Virus record (IMG/VR): IMGVR_UViG_3300042374_001628
Span: 1-64,000 of that record
DNA: 64,000 bases
Origin: a virus
Reading direction: 5' to 3' (one strand)
Shown here piece after piece: positions 1-8,644 of this stretch (the first letter of the stretch is position 1; each line of letters opens with the position of its first letter). Position numbers and translations under genes: made by a program. The notes under the pieces were generated by a model. It searched no databases, had not been told where the DNA came from, and saw nothing but the letters and a program-made list of their open reading frames with translations.

Positions 1-1442
1 ACCTCTGCTTTTAGAGGTTTTGGAATATCAACGTAAAGCCAATTATATTTAAATATATCTTTTCTTACGTTGTGATTGTAGTGTTTTACAGCGACATTTC
101 TGATAAGATATCCAGCGTCATCCGCCCCACCATTAGTTCTAAATCCAAAAAATATAGAATCTTTTGCTTGACCACTAACTGTTCCGCTCGCTATTCCATC
201 TTCTATATAAAATCCACTACTATTTGTTCGAGTGGCATATGCGAATTTTTCATCATTTTCAATATATATATAATCCTGACCTTCTATTTTGCCACCTAAA
301 TTTTTTGGATCTAGTTGTGATCCTAATAAATATCCAGATGGAGGGTTATTTAAACCTCCGCGATTAAAAATTTGAGCAGTATAATAATCCACCTCCCCAT
401 CAATAAAAAGCCTGTCTTGTGCAAAATGATCCCAAAGTATAGATTTTTTTTCTATATCGTCTTGACCCAATTGCTGCTTTATACTTTCAGTATATTCTAT
501 AAATTTACCAGGAAGCCTTTGTGGAATACCATCGGAAGAATTAAAATCAAAAATTGAAGAAACGACCGAATATCTCATAAACCATGGGTCTATGCATGCC
601 ACAAGAATACAAAATATAATACATCCACAATATGAGCATGTTGCAGTTTTGGATACTAGGTAGTTTTGCCAGCCTATCGTCGGCTCTGGACCTCGAACTA
701 TTGTCCCATTATAATCCGTCAAAAATTTTTCTGATGGAAATAATTCATTTTTTGCAGCTTTATCTGTAAGCCAATATTGGTCAAGGGCATAAATAACTAA
801 ATTAAGGGCATGCTCTCCGTTTCCAATACAGCTATGGCCTTTATAAGAACAAACATAGCATGGCTCTCCGCATCCGCCAATCCAAAAACTTATAGACAGT
901 GGGGAGAGTATATACGGCCACCAACCATACTCTCTCCATTTTACAACTTCTCCAGTTAGTTCGTTAATATTTTCACTAAGTATGTCCTGATAATAATCTT
1001 TGACTAATTTTGTATTTCGTCCAAGCGCTGTTTGATCAGGCTTTGTAACAATACTGTCGTTTTTAACTAAATTGTATCTCGAATATGTGCTAAGGCATTT
1101 TTGATCGACGGATGTAGGGCGCTGCCCTTCGCGTGTAAAATCGCTATAAACCCAATTTTGAAAATTTGTTACAAATCCAAATAGTGGGGGGTTATTTGTA
1201 GAATATTTTTCTAAATCAACGTATTTTGGATTTTGCCAATGCCATGGCACGCCATATTCTTCTTTTATGCTACCAAATTTTGATGCAAGATAGCTTATAG
1301 AGCGTGTTGCTCCTATAAAGTATGTGCCAGATTGGCATGACAAGTCTTTATTTTCATTTTCTTCCGTGCCTTGGCCGGTGCGAATAATTCTTAAATTTGC
1401 TAAATTTGGATAATTGCACTGATTTAAATAATAATTTGACAT
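1..1442 (-). CDS. Large protein of unknown function, C-terminus cut by window edge
   Basis: An open frame begins at an ATG at 1442 and stays open to base 1, giving at least 480 codons without a stop. I do not recognise a family. The N-terminal part is rich in Asn, Tyr and Trp. Around residues 187-197 there is a cysteine group (CGEPCYVCSYKGHSC), followed near residue 250 by a hydrophobic stretch with four more cysteines (CSYCGCIIFCILVAC). The second half carries glycine-rich beta-type sequence such as SGFYIEDGIASGTVSGQ. This resembles the SG-rich virion proteins elsewhere in the window, so a virion or adhesin role is a guess. A TGTAAT element lies 20 bases upstream of the ATG and there is no Shine-Dalgarno sequence. 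The true end of the gene is outside the window. Confidence 0.75.
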   Translation of the reverse strand, partial: MSNYYLNQCNYPNLANLRIIRTGQGTEENENKDLSCQSGTYFIGATRSISYLASKFGSIKEEYGVPWHWQNPKYVDLEKYSTNNPPLFGFVTNFQNWVYSDFTREGQRPTSVDQKCLSTYSRYNLVKNDSIVTKPDQTALGRNTKLVKDYYQDILSENINELTGEVVKWREYGWWPYILSPLSISFWIGGCGEPCYVCSYKGHSCIGNGEHALNLVIYALDQYWLTDKAAKNELFPSEKFLTDYNGTIVRGPEPTIGWQNYLVSKTATCSYCGCIIFCILVACIDPWFMRYSVVSSIFDFNSSDGIPQRLPGKFIEYTESIKQQLGQDDIEKKSILWDHFAQDRLFIDGEVDYYTAQIFNRGGLNNPPSGYLLGSQLDPKNLGGKIEGQDYIYIENDEKFAYATRTNSSGFYIEDGIASGTVSGQAKDSIFFGFRTNGGADDAGYLIRNVAVKHYNHNVRKDIFKYNWLYVDIPKPLKAE

Positions 1443-1453
1443 AGTCTAGTATA

Positions 1454-1467
1454 TAGACTTTATTACA
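1454..1467 (-). promoter_or_regulatory. TGTAAT-type promoter-like element
   Basis: On the minus strand the sequence reads TGTAATAAAGTCTA, ending 12 bases before the ATG at 1442. The same hexamer followed by A/T-rich sequence recurs before other gene heads here. A small inverted repeat (AGTCTA/TAGACT) overlaps it. The promoter role is inferred from recurrence and position only. Confidence 0.35.
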
Positions 1468-1470
1468 TAT

Positions 1471-2517
1471 TTATATGTCAGATTCTATCATTTCTTTGAT
1501 CAAGTCATCAAATGATATTTGCGGTACCCATCCAAGTTCAGATTTTGCCATATTGGAATCGCCAAGCAATAAGTCTACTTCAGCTGGTCTATAAAAAGCA
1601 GGACTAATTTTTACAAGCGTATTTGATTTTATGTTATTTTCTTGAGTAACAAAATTATCAATAACAAGCTTCTCATCTATGCCGTCACCCTCCCAATGAT
1701 AGTATTTAATACCAGCATAGACAAATGCTTTTTCAATAAATTCTTTAACTGTATGTGTTTTTCCAGAAGATAGTATATATTCTTTTGGTTCATTTTGATT
1801 TAGCATTATCCAAATGCCTTTTATAAAATCTTTAGCATGGCTCCAATCTCTTTTTGCGTAAATGTTTCCAAGCTCGAGCGGCTCAAAGACTTCTCCAGAA
1901 GTTATAGCTTTTTTAATTTTACCGATATGTTTTGTTATTTTTCTAGTAACGAATTCTTCACCGCGCCTTGGGCTTTCATGATTATATAATAATCCTTGTA
2001 TCGCAAAAAGGTTATAACTTTCACGGTATACTTTTACAATATGTCTAGCGGCTGCTTTTGCGGCGCCGTATGGGCTTCTTGGCTTTAGGGGGTGTTTTTC
2101 ATCTTGTGGGCTGTAATCAACATTGCCTAATTCTTCTGAGGATCCGGCATTATAAAATCTACATTTTGGGGCATGCTTTCTAATCGCCTCTAAGCATCTT
2201 ATTACGCCTATTGAATCGATATCAAATGTTTGTTCTGGAATTTGCCATGATGCGCCAACAAAGCTTTGAGCAGCTAAATTTATAAAATAATCTGGCACAA
2301 TATCTCTGACAATATTATCTATTGATTGAGAATCTGCAAGGTCTCCAGTTATTAGTTTGAATTTGTTATTGTTTAATAAATGTTTTATATTTTTATAATT
2401 ATTTGTTGACGCTCTACGAACCATGCCATAAATTTCATAATCGGTATTTTCCAGCAAATATTCTGCCATATAAGACCCATCTTGTCCAGTCACCCCAGTA
2501 ATTAAAACTTTTTTCAT
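1471..2517 (-). CDS. gmd: GDP-mannose 4,6-dehydratase
   Basis: This enzyme converts GDP-D-mannose to GDP-4-keto-6-deoxy-D-mannose, the branch point to GDP-fucose, GDP-rhamnose and GDP-perosamine. The 348-residue length is normal for the family. The sequence shows the extended short-chain dehydrogenase fold: a GVTGQDGSY nucleotide-binding loop near residue 8, the catalytic set S126-S127-E128 and Y150-x3-K154 (SPYGAAK), and the family signature YNHESPRRGEEFVTRKIT. The usual catalytic Thr of the STSE motif is replaced by Ser, a conservative change. No GDP-fucose synthase is visible nearby; the RmlD-like reductase at 6885-7718 might act on this product or on the UDP branch. The assignment is firm; the final sugar is unknown. 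Confidence 0.95.
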   Translation of the reverse strand: MKKVLITGVTGQDGSYMAEYLLENTDYEIYGMVRRASTNNYKNIKHLLNNNKFKLITGDLADSQSIDNIVRDIVPDYFINLAAQSFVGASWQIPEQTFDIDSIGVIRCLEAIRKHAPKCRFYNAGSSEELGNVDYSPQDEKHPLKPRSPYGAAKAAARHIVKVYRESYNLFAIQGLLYNHESPRRGEEFVTRKITKHIGKIKKAITSGEVFEPLELGNIYAKRDWSHAKDFIKGIWIMLNQNEPKEYILSSGKTHTVKEFIEKAFVYAGIKYYHWEGDGIDEKLVIDNFVTQENNIKSNTLVKISPAFYRPAEVDLLLGDSNMAKSELGWVPQISFDDLIKEMIESDI

Positions 2518-2532
2518 TGTTTGTTTATATTG

Positions 2533-3183
2533 CTATTTAAGCGCATCAAATATAGATGAAAATGCGTGAAGATCCCAAAGATTTTGTAATTTCTCTACGA
2601 CATCTGTATTATTGTTAATTTCGCGCCTAATATTTAAAATCATGTAATCAGTATCATGATGAATATTATAAATATCAAAATTATTTAATATAGATATTTT
2701 ACTTAAAGAGACTAATGAGTATATGTATTTTGCTTTTTTGAATTGCTCAATGTTACTTAAAATAAAATGTGGCGTAAATATACCAACATGCAAATCAATG
2801 TTTTTTGAAAAAAGTTCTTGAATTGAAAAAATAGATTTTAAGCATACATTTGATAAATCTGGAATAATAACTGAATCGATTTTTCCAGAAGCTAATAGTT
2901 TGGAAACATTTTTTTTATTAAAAATATTCTCACCATATTCTTCAAATGCCGATGCTTGAATATCTGCCTTGATCAAGCTGTTGCTTGATACTAATGCACT
3001 GTTGTTATATTTTATTTTATTTGAATATAATTTTTTAAATAAATTAAAAATATCAGCTTGATTTAAAATATTATTGCCTGTATTGTCGCCAAAGTTAAAA
3101 TAACAATACGCACAAATATTTTTATCTAAAATATTATTTTTAACGATATTTTGAGAATCGCAAAGATTACAAGCTTTACTCAT
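2533..3183 (-). CDS. Zinc-knuckle protein, possible remnant or partner of a C-methyltransferase
   Basis: The 216-residue product begins with a four-cysteine zinc-binding pattern (C5-x2-C8, C24-x2-C27). The start resembles the N-terminal zinc domain that precedes sugar C-methyltransferases. After it I see no glycine-rich SAM-binding motif; the remainder is Asn/Ile-rich with alternating hydrophobic segments, such as VIIPDLSNVCLKSI and LHVGIFTPHFIL, that would fit a degenerate Rossmann-like fold. The gene lies next to gmd and in the same direction, separated from it by 15 bases. The full-length methyltransferase at 9282-10496 has the opposite condition: an eroded zinc knuckle but an intact SAM site. 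A function in sugar modification is inference from these neighbours. Confidence 0.55.
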   Translation of the reverse strand: MSKACNLCDSQNIVKNNILDKNICAYCYFNFGDNTGNNILNQADIFNLFKKLYSNKIKYNNSALVSSNSLIKADIQASAFEEYGENIFNKKNVSKLLASGKIDSVIIPDLSNVCLKSIFSIQELFSKNIDLHVGIFTPHFILSNIEQFKKAKYIYSLVSLSKISILNNFDIYNIHHDTDYMILNIRREINNNTDVVEKLQNLWDLHAFSSIFDALK

Positions 3184-3213
3184 ATATATAATTTTAAGTA
3201 TATTATATATATG

Positions 3214-3618
3214 TTATTTTGCGCAAATTTTCCAGTAAATATCTTCTGCCTCTGACATTGATTTATTTAAAATTTCTTGATAATCTTCAACATCTGCCAC
3301 TTCTTTTTTTCCAGTAATTAAATTTAATAAATCTACATTACTGTCATTTAATACTTCATTAATTTGCTTTAGCTGGTTCTGCATTATTTCATTAACGCTT
3401 TCTTTCCATGCTTTTATAAAAGCTTTTTCAAATTTTTCTCTGTCCTGCTCTAAATAAGAATCTGACTCTATAATTTTGTTCCATAAAAAGGATACTATTG
3501 ATAGTAGTAAATTTTCTTTCATTCCATTGAAAATTTTTTCTTTGTAATTGTCTTCAAATATATTTGATGTATTATTTTCCACTAGAACCAAACCCCCTTT
3601 CACCGCGATCAGACTCAT
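3214..3618 (-). CDS. Small acidic helical protein of unknown function
   Basis: I do not recognise this 134-residue product. It is predicted from composition to be mostly helical, with charged and amphipathic stretches such as LEQDREKFEKAFIKAWKESV. The listed ATG at 3618 would overlap the end of the dUTPase gene by 47 bases, and its first 12 residues merely re-read the conserved dUTPase motif V in another frame. A GTG at 3582 or the ATG at 3522 may therefore be the true start. It sits between the dUTPase and the zinc-knuckle gene in the leftward block, so it may belong to the nucleotide-metabolism operon. No function can be assigned. Confidence 0.6.
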   Translation of the reverse strand: MSLIAVKGGLVLVENNTSNIFEDNYKEKIFNGMKENLLLSIVSFLWNKIIESDSYLEQDREKFEKAFIKAWKESVNEIMQNQLKQINEVLNDSNVDLLNLITGKKEVADVEDYQEILNKSMSEAEDIYWKICAK

Positions 3619-3991
3619 CTAGTGAATCTACAAGTATCGGATCCCAGTTATAACATTTTTCAATAATTAATTGGGCAATTTTATCGCCAATATTGATTGT
3701 GTAATCATTTTCTCCAGAATTGTATAGAATAACTTTTATTTCGCCTCTATAGCCTGAATCAACAACCCCAGCGAAAACATCGAGTCCGTACTTATATGCC
3801 AGTCCAGATCTGGGGGCTACTCTGGCATAATGCCCATCTGGAATTGAAATGGAAATCCCACAGCTTACAGCTTTCCAACTACGACCTTTTATTACATCTG
3901 GCTCAGATGAGTATAAATCAAGCCCAGCGTCAGATGGCGTGTTTCTAGTTGGTAATTTAGAATTTTTTGTTAAAAGTTTGACTTGTATCAT
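3572..3991 (-). CDS. dut: dUTP diphosphatase (trimeric dUTPase)
   Basis: The enzyme hydrolyses dUTP to dUMP and pyrophosphate, keeping uracil out of DNA and feeding thymidylate synthesis. All five trimeric dUTPase motifs are visible: DAGLDLYS (I), PRSGLAYKYGL (II), GVVDSGYRGEI with the catalytic Asp (III), KIAQLI (IV) and the C-terminal RGERGFGSSG arm (V). I take the ATG at 3991 as the start, giving 139 residues; the longer frame would begin with TTG at 4009. It is followed downstream by a small unknown gene and preceded by the dCMP deaminase, which makes dUMP by another route. A TGTAAT element lies 20 bases upstream of the ATG. Confidence 0.95.
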   Translation of the reverse strand: MIQVKLLTKNSKLPTRNTPSDAGLDLYSSEPDVIKGRSWKAVSCGISISIPDGHYARVAPRSGLAYKYGLDVFAGVVDSGYRGEIKVILYNSGENDYTINIGDKIAQLIIEKCYNWDPILVDSLDESDRGERGFGSSGK

Positions 3992-4002
3992 TAAACTATT
4001 AT

Positions 4003-4016
4003 AGTTCAATATATTA
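4003..4016 (-). promoter_or_regulatory. TGTAAT-type promoter-like element before dUTPase
   Basis: The minus strand reads TGTAATATTGAACT in the short gap between the deaminase stop and the dUTPase start. The spacing from the hexamer to the ATG is the same 20 bases as at 1442. Role inferred from recurrence. Confidence 0.3.
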
Positions 4017-4027
4017 CAAAGACAATA

Positions 4028-4432
4028 TTATATTTTTATAAGTTCTATGCCGAATTCTTTTGCTAGTTCTGTAGAAAAATCGTCACGCTCATAAGCTTCG
4101 TTATAATAAACTTCTTTTATTCCATACATTGATATATTCTTTATACATTCAGAGCAGGGGCGTAGTGTGACTGCCATTAATTTAGCTTCATGTGGCTTAA
4201 TGTAGCGCAAAGCAGCGGCTTCTGCGTGAGATACTCGACGACGCCTTTCGTCTCTATCGCTCCAATTAATCTCAACGCCTGGAGGCGCTCCATTGTAACC
4301 TATTGCAGCTACAGTATTATCATAGCGCAGAATACAGGCACCGACCTTCCTATAAGGATCTTCAGATCTAAGTGCGGCAGCTTTTGCAAGCTCCATGGCA
4401 TATTCTGGCCAAGTTAATCGTTTATGCATCAT
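4028..4432 (-). CDS. Deoxycytidylate (dCMP) deaminase
   Basis: The enzyme deaminates dCMP to dUMP, the substrate for thymidylate synthase. Zinc-binding motifs are clear: SHAEAAAL (His and the proton-shuttling Glu) and PCSEC (two Cys ligands), together with the family signature YRKVGACIL and GYNGAPPGV. The usual Asn of the HAExNA motif is replaced by Ala here, which is an unusual variant. I place the start at the ATG at 4432, whose ATGA overlaps the stop of the ribonucleotide reductase, a typical coupled arrangement; a TTG at 4441 would add three residues. With dUTPase and the reductase it forms a deoxynucleotide supply operon. Confidence 0.9.
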   Translation of the reverse strand: MMHKRLTWPEYAMELAKAAALRSEDPYRKVGACILRYDNTVAAIGYNGAPPGVEINWSDRDERRRRVSHAEAAALRYIKPHEAKLMAVTLRPCSECIKNISMYGIKEVYYNEAYERDDFSTELAKEFGIELIKI

Positions 4433-6753
4433 ATTTGACAAGCACCACCAGCACAGGCTTGGGCTCCAAGAGTAGCGGCCTCTACGTAGGTTTGGTCTTT
4501 TTCTATTACACTAGACCAATCGACTTCTCGATGTTCTCTTTGTATGTCGCACCATGTTTTCCACAATGTAACATGTTTTAAACAATGCGCTGTCCTGCGA
4601 TCATCGCCATTAAAATATCTTTGAGAAAACTGCTTCGCTCTCCTTAACCAGTCTTTTTTCGCAAACCAATTGTCATATTCTACTTTTTTTCCATAGTATG
4701 AAATAATTTTTTCATTATGCTCTTTAAGAGTATACCCATTCTTATGTGGAAATACTGGCTCAATCATGCTTTCTGGAACTTGCTCTCCAATGCCAAGAAA
4801 TGCATCGCATGCTTTCCATAAATTACCATCAAAAGCAGCTAGTCCATCTACAGTTAATCCAGAAGCAAACACTGAAGCATTTCCATATTGCTCAACAATC
4901 TCTTCTGGGGTTAAAACAGTGCTGAATGGAGCCTGTGGGTAGTCAAGATCGCCAGAGGATGGCAGCAATGATATGCCAGAAAAATATTCTTGATTATTAA
5001 AAATAAACTTTTCGACATCCTTCCATTCATTTGGTTGAACAACTACTGTGCATGACACATTATGCCTAACATATGGTTTTACGCATAGTTCTTGATTTGT
5101 GCCATGTTCTACCCAGTTTCTTTGAGTAGACTTGATTTGATCTAAAAACTGAACTGCTGATGTGGCATTTTTTAAAATAGCGCCTCTTGGCACTTCGCAC
5201 AAAAACGAAACAACCTCATCGGTTCCGTTGGCTGACCAAACGCTTGTTTCTACAGCAAGTGGGTTTTGTGACTTATAATGCTGTGCTGGAAATTCATTGC
5301 GATTGGCTTGAACTCTGCGAATATATCGTTTTGCATGGTGTGGGTGTATTCCAGAGGCGGTTCCAAGCACACAACTGGTTGATCCGGCTGGCTTTACGCA
5401 TGTTGTTCTTGCAGATTGATTAATACCAATCATTGCGGAAATTTTTTTATTTGTTTTTTTAATTTCCTCCGCGCCTTTTCTTTGAATTTTTGAATCTAAA
5501 AGAATTTCAGGATTATCCATGAATCCAGTTATCGAACAGCCAAGAAGGGCCTCTCTTTCAACTATTTTTTTAGTAGTATCTGTTAAATAGTTAAAACGAG
5601 TATACCCTGCCTGCATTGTTCCCAAAATGGCAGATGCTCGGCATGCTTCATAAAACTCATCTTCGCTTGTGCAAAATTTTCCATTAATTTCCGTTAGATT
5701 ACAGACTTGTATGCCGCTCTTGCCATTAAAGTTTGGAATCATTCCAATTTCAGCACATGGGTTATATACAACGTCTGTTCCATGTAGCCAAATAAATCCA
5801 GGCTCACCAAATTGACGCGTTGACTCCATGAGGCTATGAAACTCTTCTGAAGTTGTTTTGCCTTTAATAAGGACAGCAGAATTATTAGACCTTGCTCTTT
5901 GAGGATTTTCTATAAACCAATTGCCAGTTTTAGCAGCAGCCATTTCGCCATCATTTAGTGAAAATTGACAGATAGTAGCAGATCTGCGAACGCCCCCAGA
6001 TAAAACTGCATCGCTGGCATGCATAATAATATCATATGCATCTATTGGGCGCAGCTTCCCAGCAAATTCATCTGTTTTGAATTCTGCACTATTAATTCGT
6101 TTTTCAATCAATGTCCTAATTTTTTCTATTGCCTTTTCAAGGCCTTTATGTCCAGGTGCTTTAAATTGACCAGCTATTAAGGCGCCCTCTGGACGAATAA
6201 GGCTATAATCAAAATTTACTTTGTGACCAGACATTTCTGGAAATTCGCTGTCTTTTTCAGCAAAATAGCTATTGACAATAACCCCAATCGCATCGGCCCA
6301 GCCCTCAATGGAATCTTCTACTTTCCATTTTCTCCAAGCAGAACTATCTACGTGATGAAGTTTGGGCAATTTATCAATGTGTTCTTTTTGAACAGAAAAT
6401 CCAAGACCAACACCACAAAGTAATACATACATCGATTCTTGGAATGATCTTGCCCTATCAATATAGGTAGAAGAACAGTTATAGATTTTAAATTCTTCTT
6501 TCTCAATCCATTTTCCGCCAAATTGTAAAGCCCTTTGTGAGCCAAGAACTCTTTTCTTTCTTACCATTCTTTTTGCAAATTCAAATTCCTCTTTAAATTC
6601 TGGATTTGATTCTAGAACATGAGCATACTTTCTAGCATGCATTCCAAATACGCGCTCTACAATTTCTGGCCATGTCTCTCTTCTTTGTTTTTCTGGAAGA
6701 TAGTGTGAGTATTTTGCGTACAATGTGTATTCTGAAAGTGCTTTTAGGCTCAT
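4429..6753 (-). CDS. nrdJ: Class II (adenosylcobalamin-dependent) ribonucleoside-triphosphate reductase, monomeric
   Basis: The enzyme reduces ribonucleotides to deoxyribonucleotides with a cobalamin-generated thiyl radical and needs no second subunit or oxygen. The 774-residue length fits the monomeric RTPR type. Visible residues are C93 (YNCSSTYID) and C351 (QVCNLTE), which correspond to the active-site redox pair, the thiyl-radical site NPCAEIG at 331-337 with C333 and E335, the substrate loop KPAGSTSC, and the C-terminal shuttle pair in CAGGACQI (C767, C772). The phage must rely on host cobalamin. It heads the cluster with dCMP deaminase (ATGA overlap) and dUTPase. The upstream gap carries two hairpins, so it is probably its own transcription unit. 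Confidence 0.95.
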   Translation of the reverse strand: MSLKALSEYTLYAKYSHYLPEKQRRETWPEIVERVFGMHARKYAHVLESNPEFKEEFEFAKRMVRKKRVLGSQRALQFGGKWIEKEEFKIYNCSSTYIDRARSFQESMYVLLCGVGLGFSVQKEHIDKLPKLHHVDSSAWRKWKVEDSIEGWADAIGVIVNSYFAEKDSEFPEMSGHKVNFDYSLIRPEGALIAGQFKAPGHKGLEKAIEKIRTLIEKRINSAEFKTDEFAGKLRPIDAYDIIMHASDAVLSGGVRRSATICQFSLNDGEMAAAKTGNWFIENPQRARSNNSAVLIKGKTTSEEFHSLMESTRQFGEPGFIWLHGTDVVYNPCAEIGMIPNFNGKSGIQVCNLTEINGKFCTSEDEFYEACRASAILGTMQAGYTRFNYLTDTTKKIVEREALLGCSITGFMDNPEILLDSKIQRKGAEEIKKTNKKISAMIGINQSARTTCVKPAGSTSCVLGTASGIHPHHAKRYIRRVQANRNEFPAQHYKSQNPLAVETSVWSANGTDEVVSFLCEVPRGAILKNATSAVQFLDQIKSTQRNWVEHGTNQELCVKPYVRHNVSCTVVVQPNEWKDVEKFIFNNQEYFSGISLLPSSGDLDYPQAPFSTVLTPEEIVEQYGNASVFASGLTVDGLAAFDGNLWKACDAFLGIGEQVPESMIEPVFPHKNGYTLKEHNEKIISYYGKKVEYDNWFAKKDWLRRAKQFSQRYFNGDDRRTAHCLKHVTLWKTWCDIQREHREVDWSSVIEKDQTYVEAATLGAQACAGGACQI

Positions 6754-6779
6754 AGTATTAAAAATGATTTAAATTTTTT

Positions 6780-6795
6780 TGACGCGCTTGCGTCA
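6780..6795. other. GC-rich hairpin upstream of nrdJ
   Basis: A perfect 6-bp stem TGACGC/GCGTCA with a 4-base loop stands in otherwise A/T-rich sequence between the reductase start (6753) and the upstream gene. T runs flank it on the plus strand. It could be a terminator for plus-strand transcription or an operator; no evidence decides. Confidence 0.35.
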
Positions 6796-6830
6796 GTTTT
6801 TTATATTACGCTAATTTGTTTGGAATGAAA

Positions 6831-6860
6831 ATTTTTTTTACGTGATGGCGTAAAAAAAAT
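6831..6860. terminator. Possible bidirectional terminator hairpin
   Basis: A 12-bp inverted repeat (ATTTTTTTTACG and its complement) with a 6-base loop lies 25 bases beyond the stop of the leftward gene at 6885. On the minus strand the right arm is followed by more T residues. The stem is mostly A-T, so termination strength is uncertain. Confidence 0.4.
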
Positions 6861-6884
6861 GAAAACAAAAAAAAGTGGTGTATG

Positions 6885-7718
6885 TTATTTTATAGACATA
6901 TCAAATATCATCTCTTCTATAGATAATATTTTACCATTCCATAACTGGCTATTCATTGATTGATCTATCGTAGATAATGTTTTATTAACAGTAATGTCAC
7001 AAAGGCTAGGAGTAATATCAATATTTTTTTTAAAATACTTTTTAAATAATTCGAGTAAATGATATTTGCTAGCTGTATCTTGCGGAACTATATGCTGAAC
7101 ATTATTGACTTGTATATTATTTGATATTATATTTTCACATATTTTGGCAAATTGAAGTGTTGTAATTCCATTCCAAAAATGATTAATATATCCTTCAATT
7201 GGGATATCGGTATTTTGGTTGAGAAACCAAGAAAGTAAATTTTTTGATGTATTTAGTTCCTCACCAATGATTGAGCATCTAAGATTGTAGACTTTCTCAT
7301 TTTTGATTTCTCCAAGACTTTTAGTTTTTCCGTACACATCAACTGCATCATGCGATGATAGCTCTGAATAGTTGCCAGATTTTCCAGAAAATACCCCATC
7401 GGTAGTTATGTTAATAATTCTTTTTGCAAGATCTGATTGCAATATCTTCATGGGAAGTAGCGTGTTGATATTGACTGCTTCAGACAAAAGATCTGGAGTT
7501 TTTTCCTTTGTTCTTAATATACCAGCACAATTAATTAAATAATCATAAGGCAAAAAGAAACTAAAGAGTTCATCGTAATGAATATAGAATATATTATCCT
7601 CTCGACAAATTCTCCTATTTCTAGTAAAAGCATATATTGTCCAGTTTTTATTTTTGGATAGATATTTTACAACCGTATGCCCCAGCATTCCTCCAGAACC
7701 AACTACCGCAATTTTCAT
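6885..7718 (-). CDS. RmlD-like NAD(P)-dependent nucleotide-sugar reductase
   Basis: A 277-residue short-chain dehydrogenase of the extended type, related to dTDP-4-dehydrorhamnose reductase (RmlD) and to WbvR/FnlB-like reductases. It has the G7-x2-G10-x2-G13 dinucleotide loop (VGSGGMLG), TTDGVFSG where the family usually has STDYVFDG, and the catalytic VYGKTK (Tyr-x3-Lys). Its ATG overlaps the stop of the dehydratase at 7715-8641 by 4 bases (ATGA). That pairing is the one used for UDP-2-acetamido-2,6-dideoxy-hexoses, where dehydratase/epimerase and reductase act in succession. It lacks the C-terminal cupin domain of CapF/WbjC. No 2-epimerase is visible. The exact sugar is inference. Confidence 0.8.
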   Translation of the reverse strand: MKIAVVGSGGMLGHTVVKYLSKNKNWTIYAFTRNRRICREDNIFYIHYDELFSFFLPYDYLINCAGILRTKEKTPDLLSEAVNINTLLPMKILQSDLAKRIINITTDGVFSGKSGNYSELSSHDAVDVYGKTKSLGEIKNEKVYNLRCSIIGEELNTSKNLLSWFLNQNTDIPIEGYINHFWNGITTLQFAKICENIISNNIQVNNVQHIVPQDTASKYHLLELFKKYFKKNIDITPSLCDITVNKTLSTIDQSMNSQLWNGKILSIEEMIFDMSIK

Positions 7719-8641
7719 AAATAAAAATTATTATCAGATAGTAGATTTTCTAAAGCTAGCTTATCCATTACATAATCTCTACTTGAAAATTCTTTATTAA
7801 TAAAATTAACAGGCTTTTCAGAAGTTTTCGTTGGGCTAATTGCAAAATAATTGTCATGGCTTGTAGTTCTGAAAGCCTCCTCTTCGCTTATCATTACTTC
7901 GTGTATTTTTTCGCCAACTCTTGGTTTTGTAATAGAATATTGCAATCCAAATTTTTCTTTATAAATATCAAAAAGATCTTTTATTTTGAAAGATTTAATA
8001 TTAGGAATTATTGTTGCCTGTGAAAAATTTTGCATGCTATATAGAATTAAGTCTATTGCATCTTCTATGGATAGCATAAATCTGGTCATTTCTTCTGAAT
8101 ATAAATTTAATTCATATTTATTTTCTAGCGCGTTTTTAATTAATGGTATAATAGATCCAGTTGAATTTGTTACATTTCCGTATCTGCATGATACTAAAGG
8201 TACATGCGAGTTATTTACAATAAAAGATTGTTCAGCAACGAATTTGCAGGCGCCATATATAGTTGTTGCCGCGCATGCCTTGTCGCTTGAAACAAAACAT
8301 GCTGATTCAAAATTATTATCTTCAGCGGCAATTCTCGAATTTACTGCACCATTTATAATAGTATCTATTGCTTCAGTAGTGTTCTCGTCGCAAGCCGATA
8401 TTTGCTTTAAGCTGGCTGTAAAAATGCCTACATTGCAATCTTTTGACTCTCTAATTAATCTATTTAAATTTCTAATATCTCCAACAACGCATTTTATTTT
8501 TGGATATTTTTTCTTTAATAAATAGTGCTTGGCCTCGTCTCTAGAAAAGCAAACAATTTCATTATCTTTATAAAGTCTTTCAATTAAATTTTTTCCAAGA
8601 TATCCAGCGCCTCCAGTAATAAAAATTCGCTTGTTTTTCAT
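7715..8641 (-). CDS. UDP-GlcNAc 4,6-dehydratase family enzyme (FnlA/CapE/PseB-like)
   Basis: A 308-residue extended short-chain dehydrogenase that would dehydrate UDP-N-acetylglucosamine to a 4-keto-6-deoxy sugar, possibly with C5 epimerisation. It shows the GGAGYLG loop at residues 10-16, the family SLKQ segment near 78-80, the SSDKA motif with D120-K121, the catalytic YGACK (Y129, K133), and the C-terminal PRVGEKIHEVMIS signature typical of polysaccharide-biosynthesis CapD-type dehydratases. The gene is translationally coupled to the reductase after it and lies 3 bases after a glycosyltransferase. Whether it makes the L- or D-series product cannot be read directly. Confidence 0.85.
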   Translation of the reverse strand: MKNKRIFITGGAGYLGKNLIERLYKDNEIVCFSRDEAKHYLLKKKYPKIKCVVGDIRNLNRLIRESKDCNVGIFTASLKQISACDENTTEAIDTIINGAVNSRIAAEDNNFESACFVSSDKACAATTIYGACKFVAEQSFIVNNSHVPLVSCRYGNVTNSTGSIIPLIKNALENKYELNLYSEEMTRFMLSIEDAIDLILYSMQNFSQATIIPNIKSFKIKDLFDIYKEKFGLQYSITKPRVGEKIHEVMISEEEAFRTTSHDNYFAISPTKTSEKPVNFINKEFSSRDYVMDKLALENLLSDNNFYL

Positions 8642-8644
8642 ATA

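Noticed and set aside
7986-8525. 179-codon open frame on the plus strand opposite the dehydratase gene
   Set aside because: It lies wholly antisense to a gene with clear catalytic motifs, and its translation has no recognisable domain; A/T-rich antisense frames are expected.
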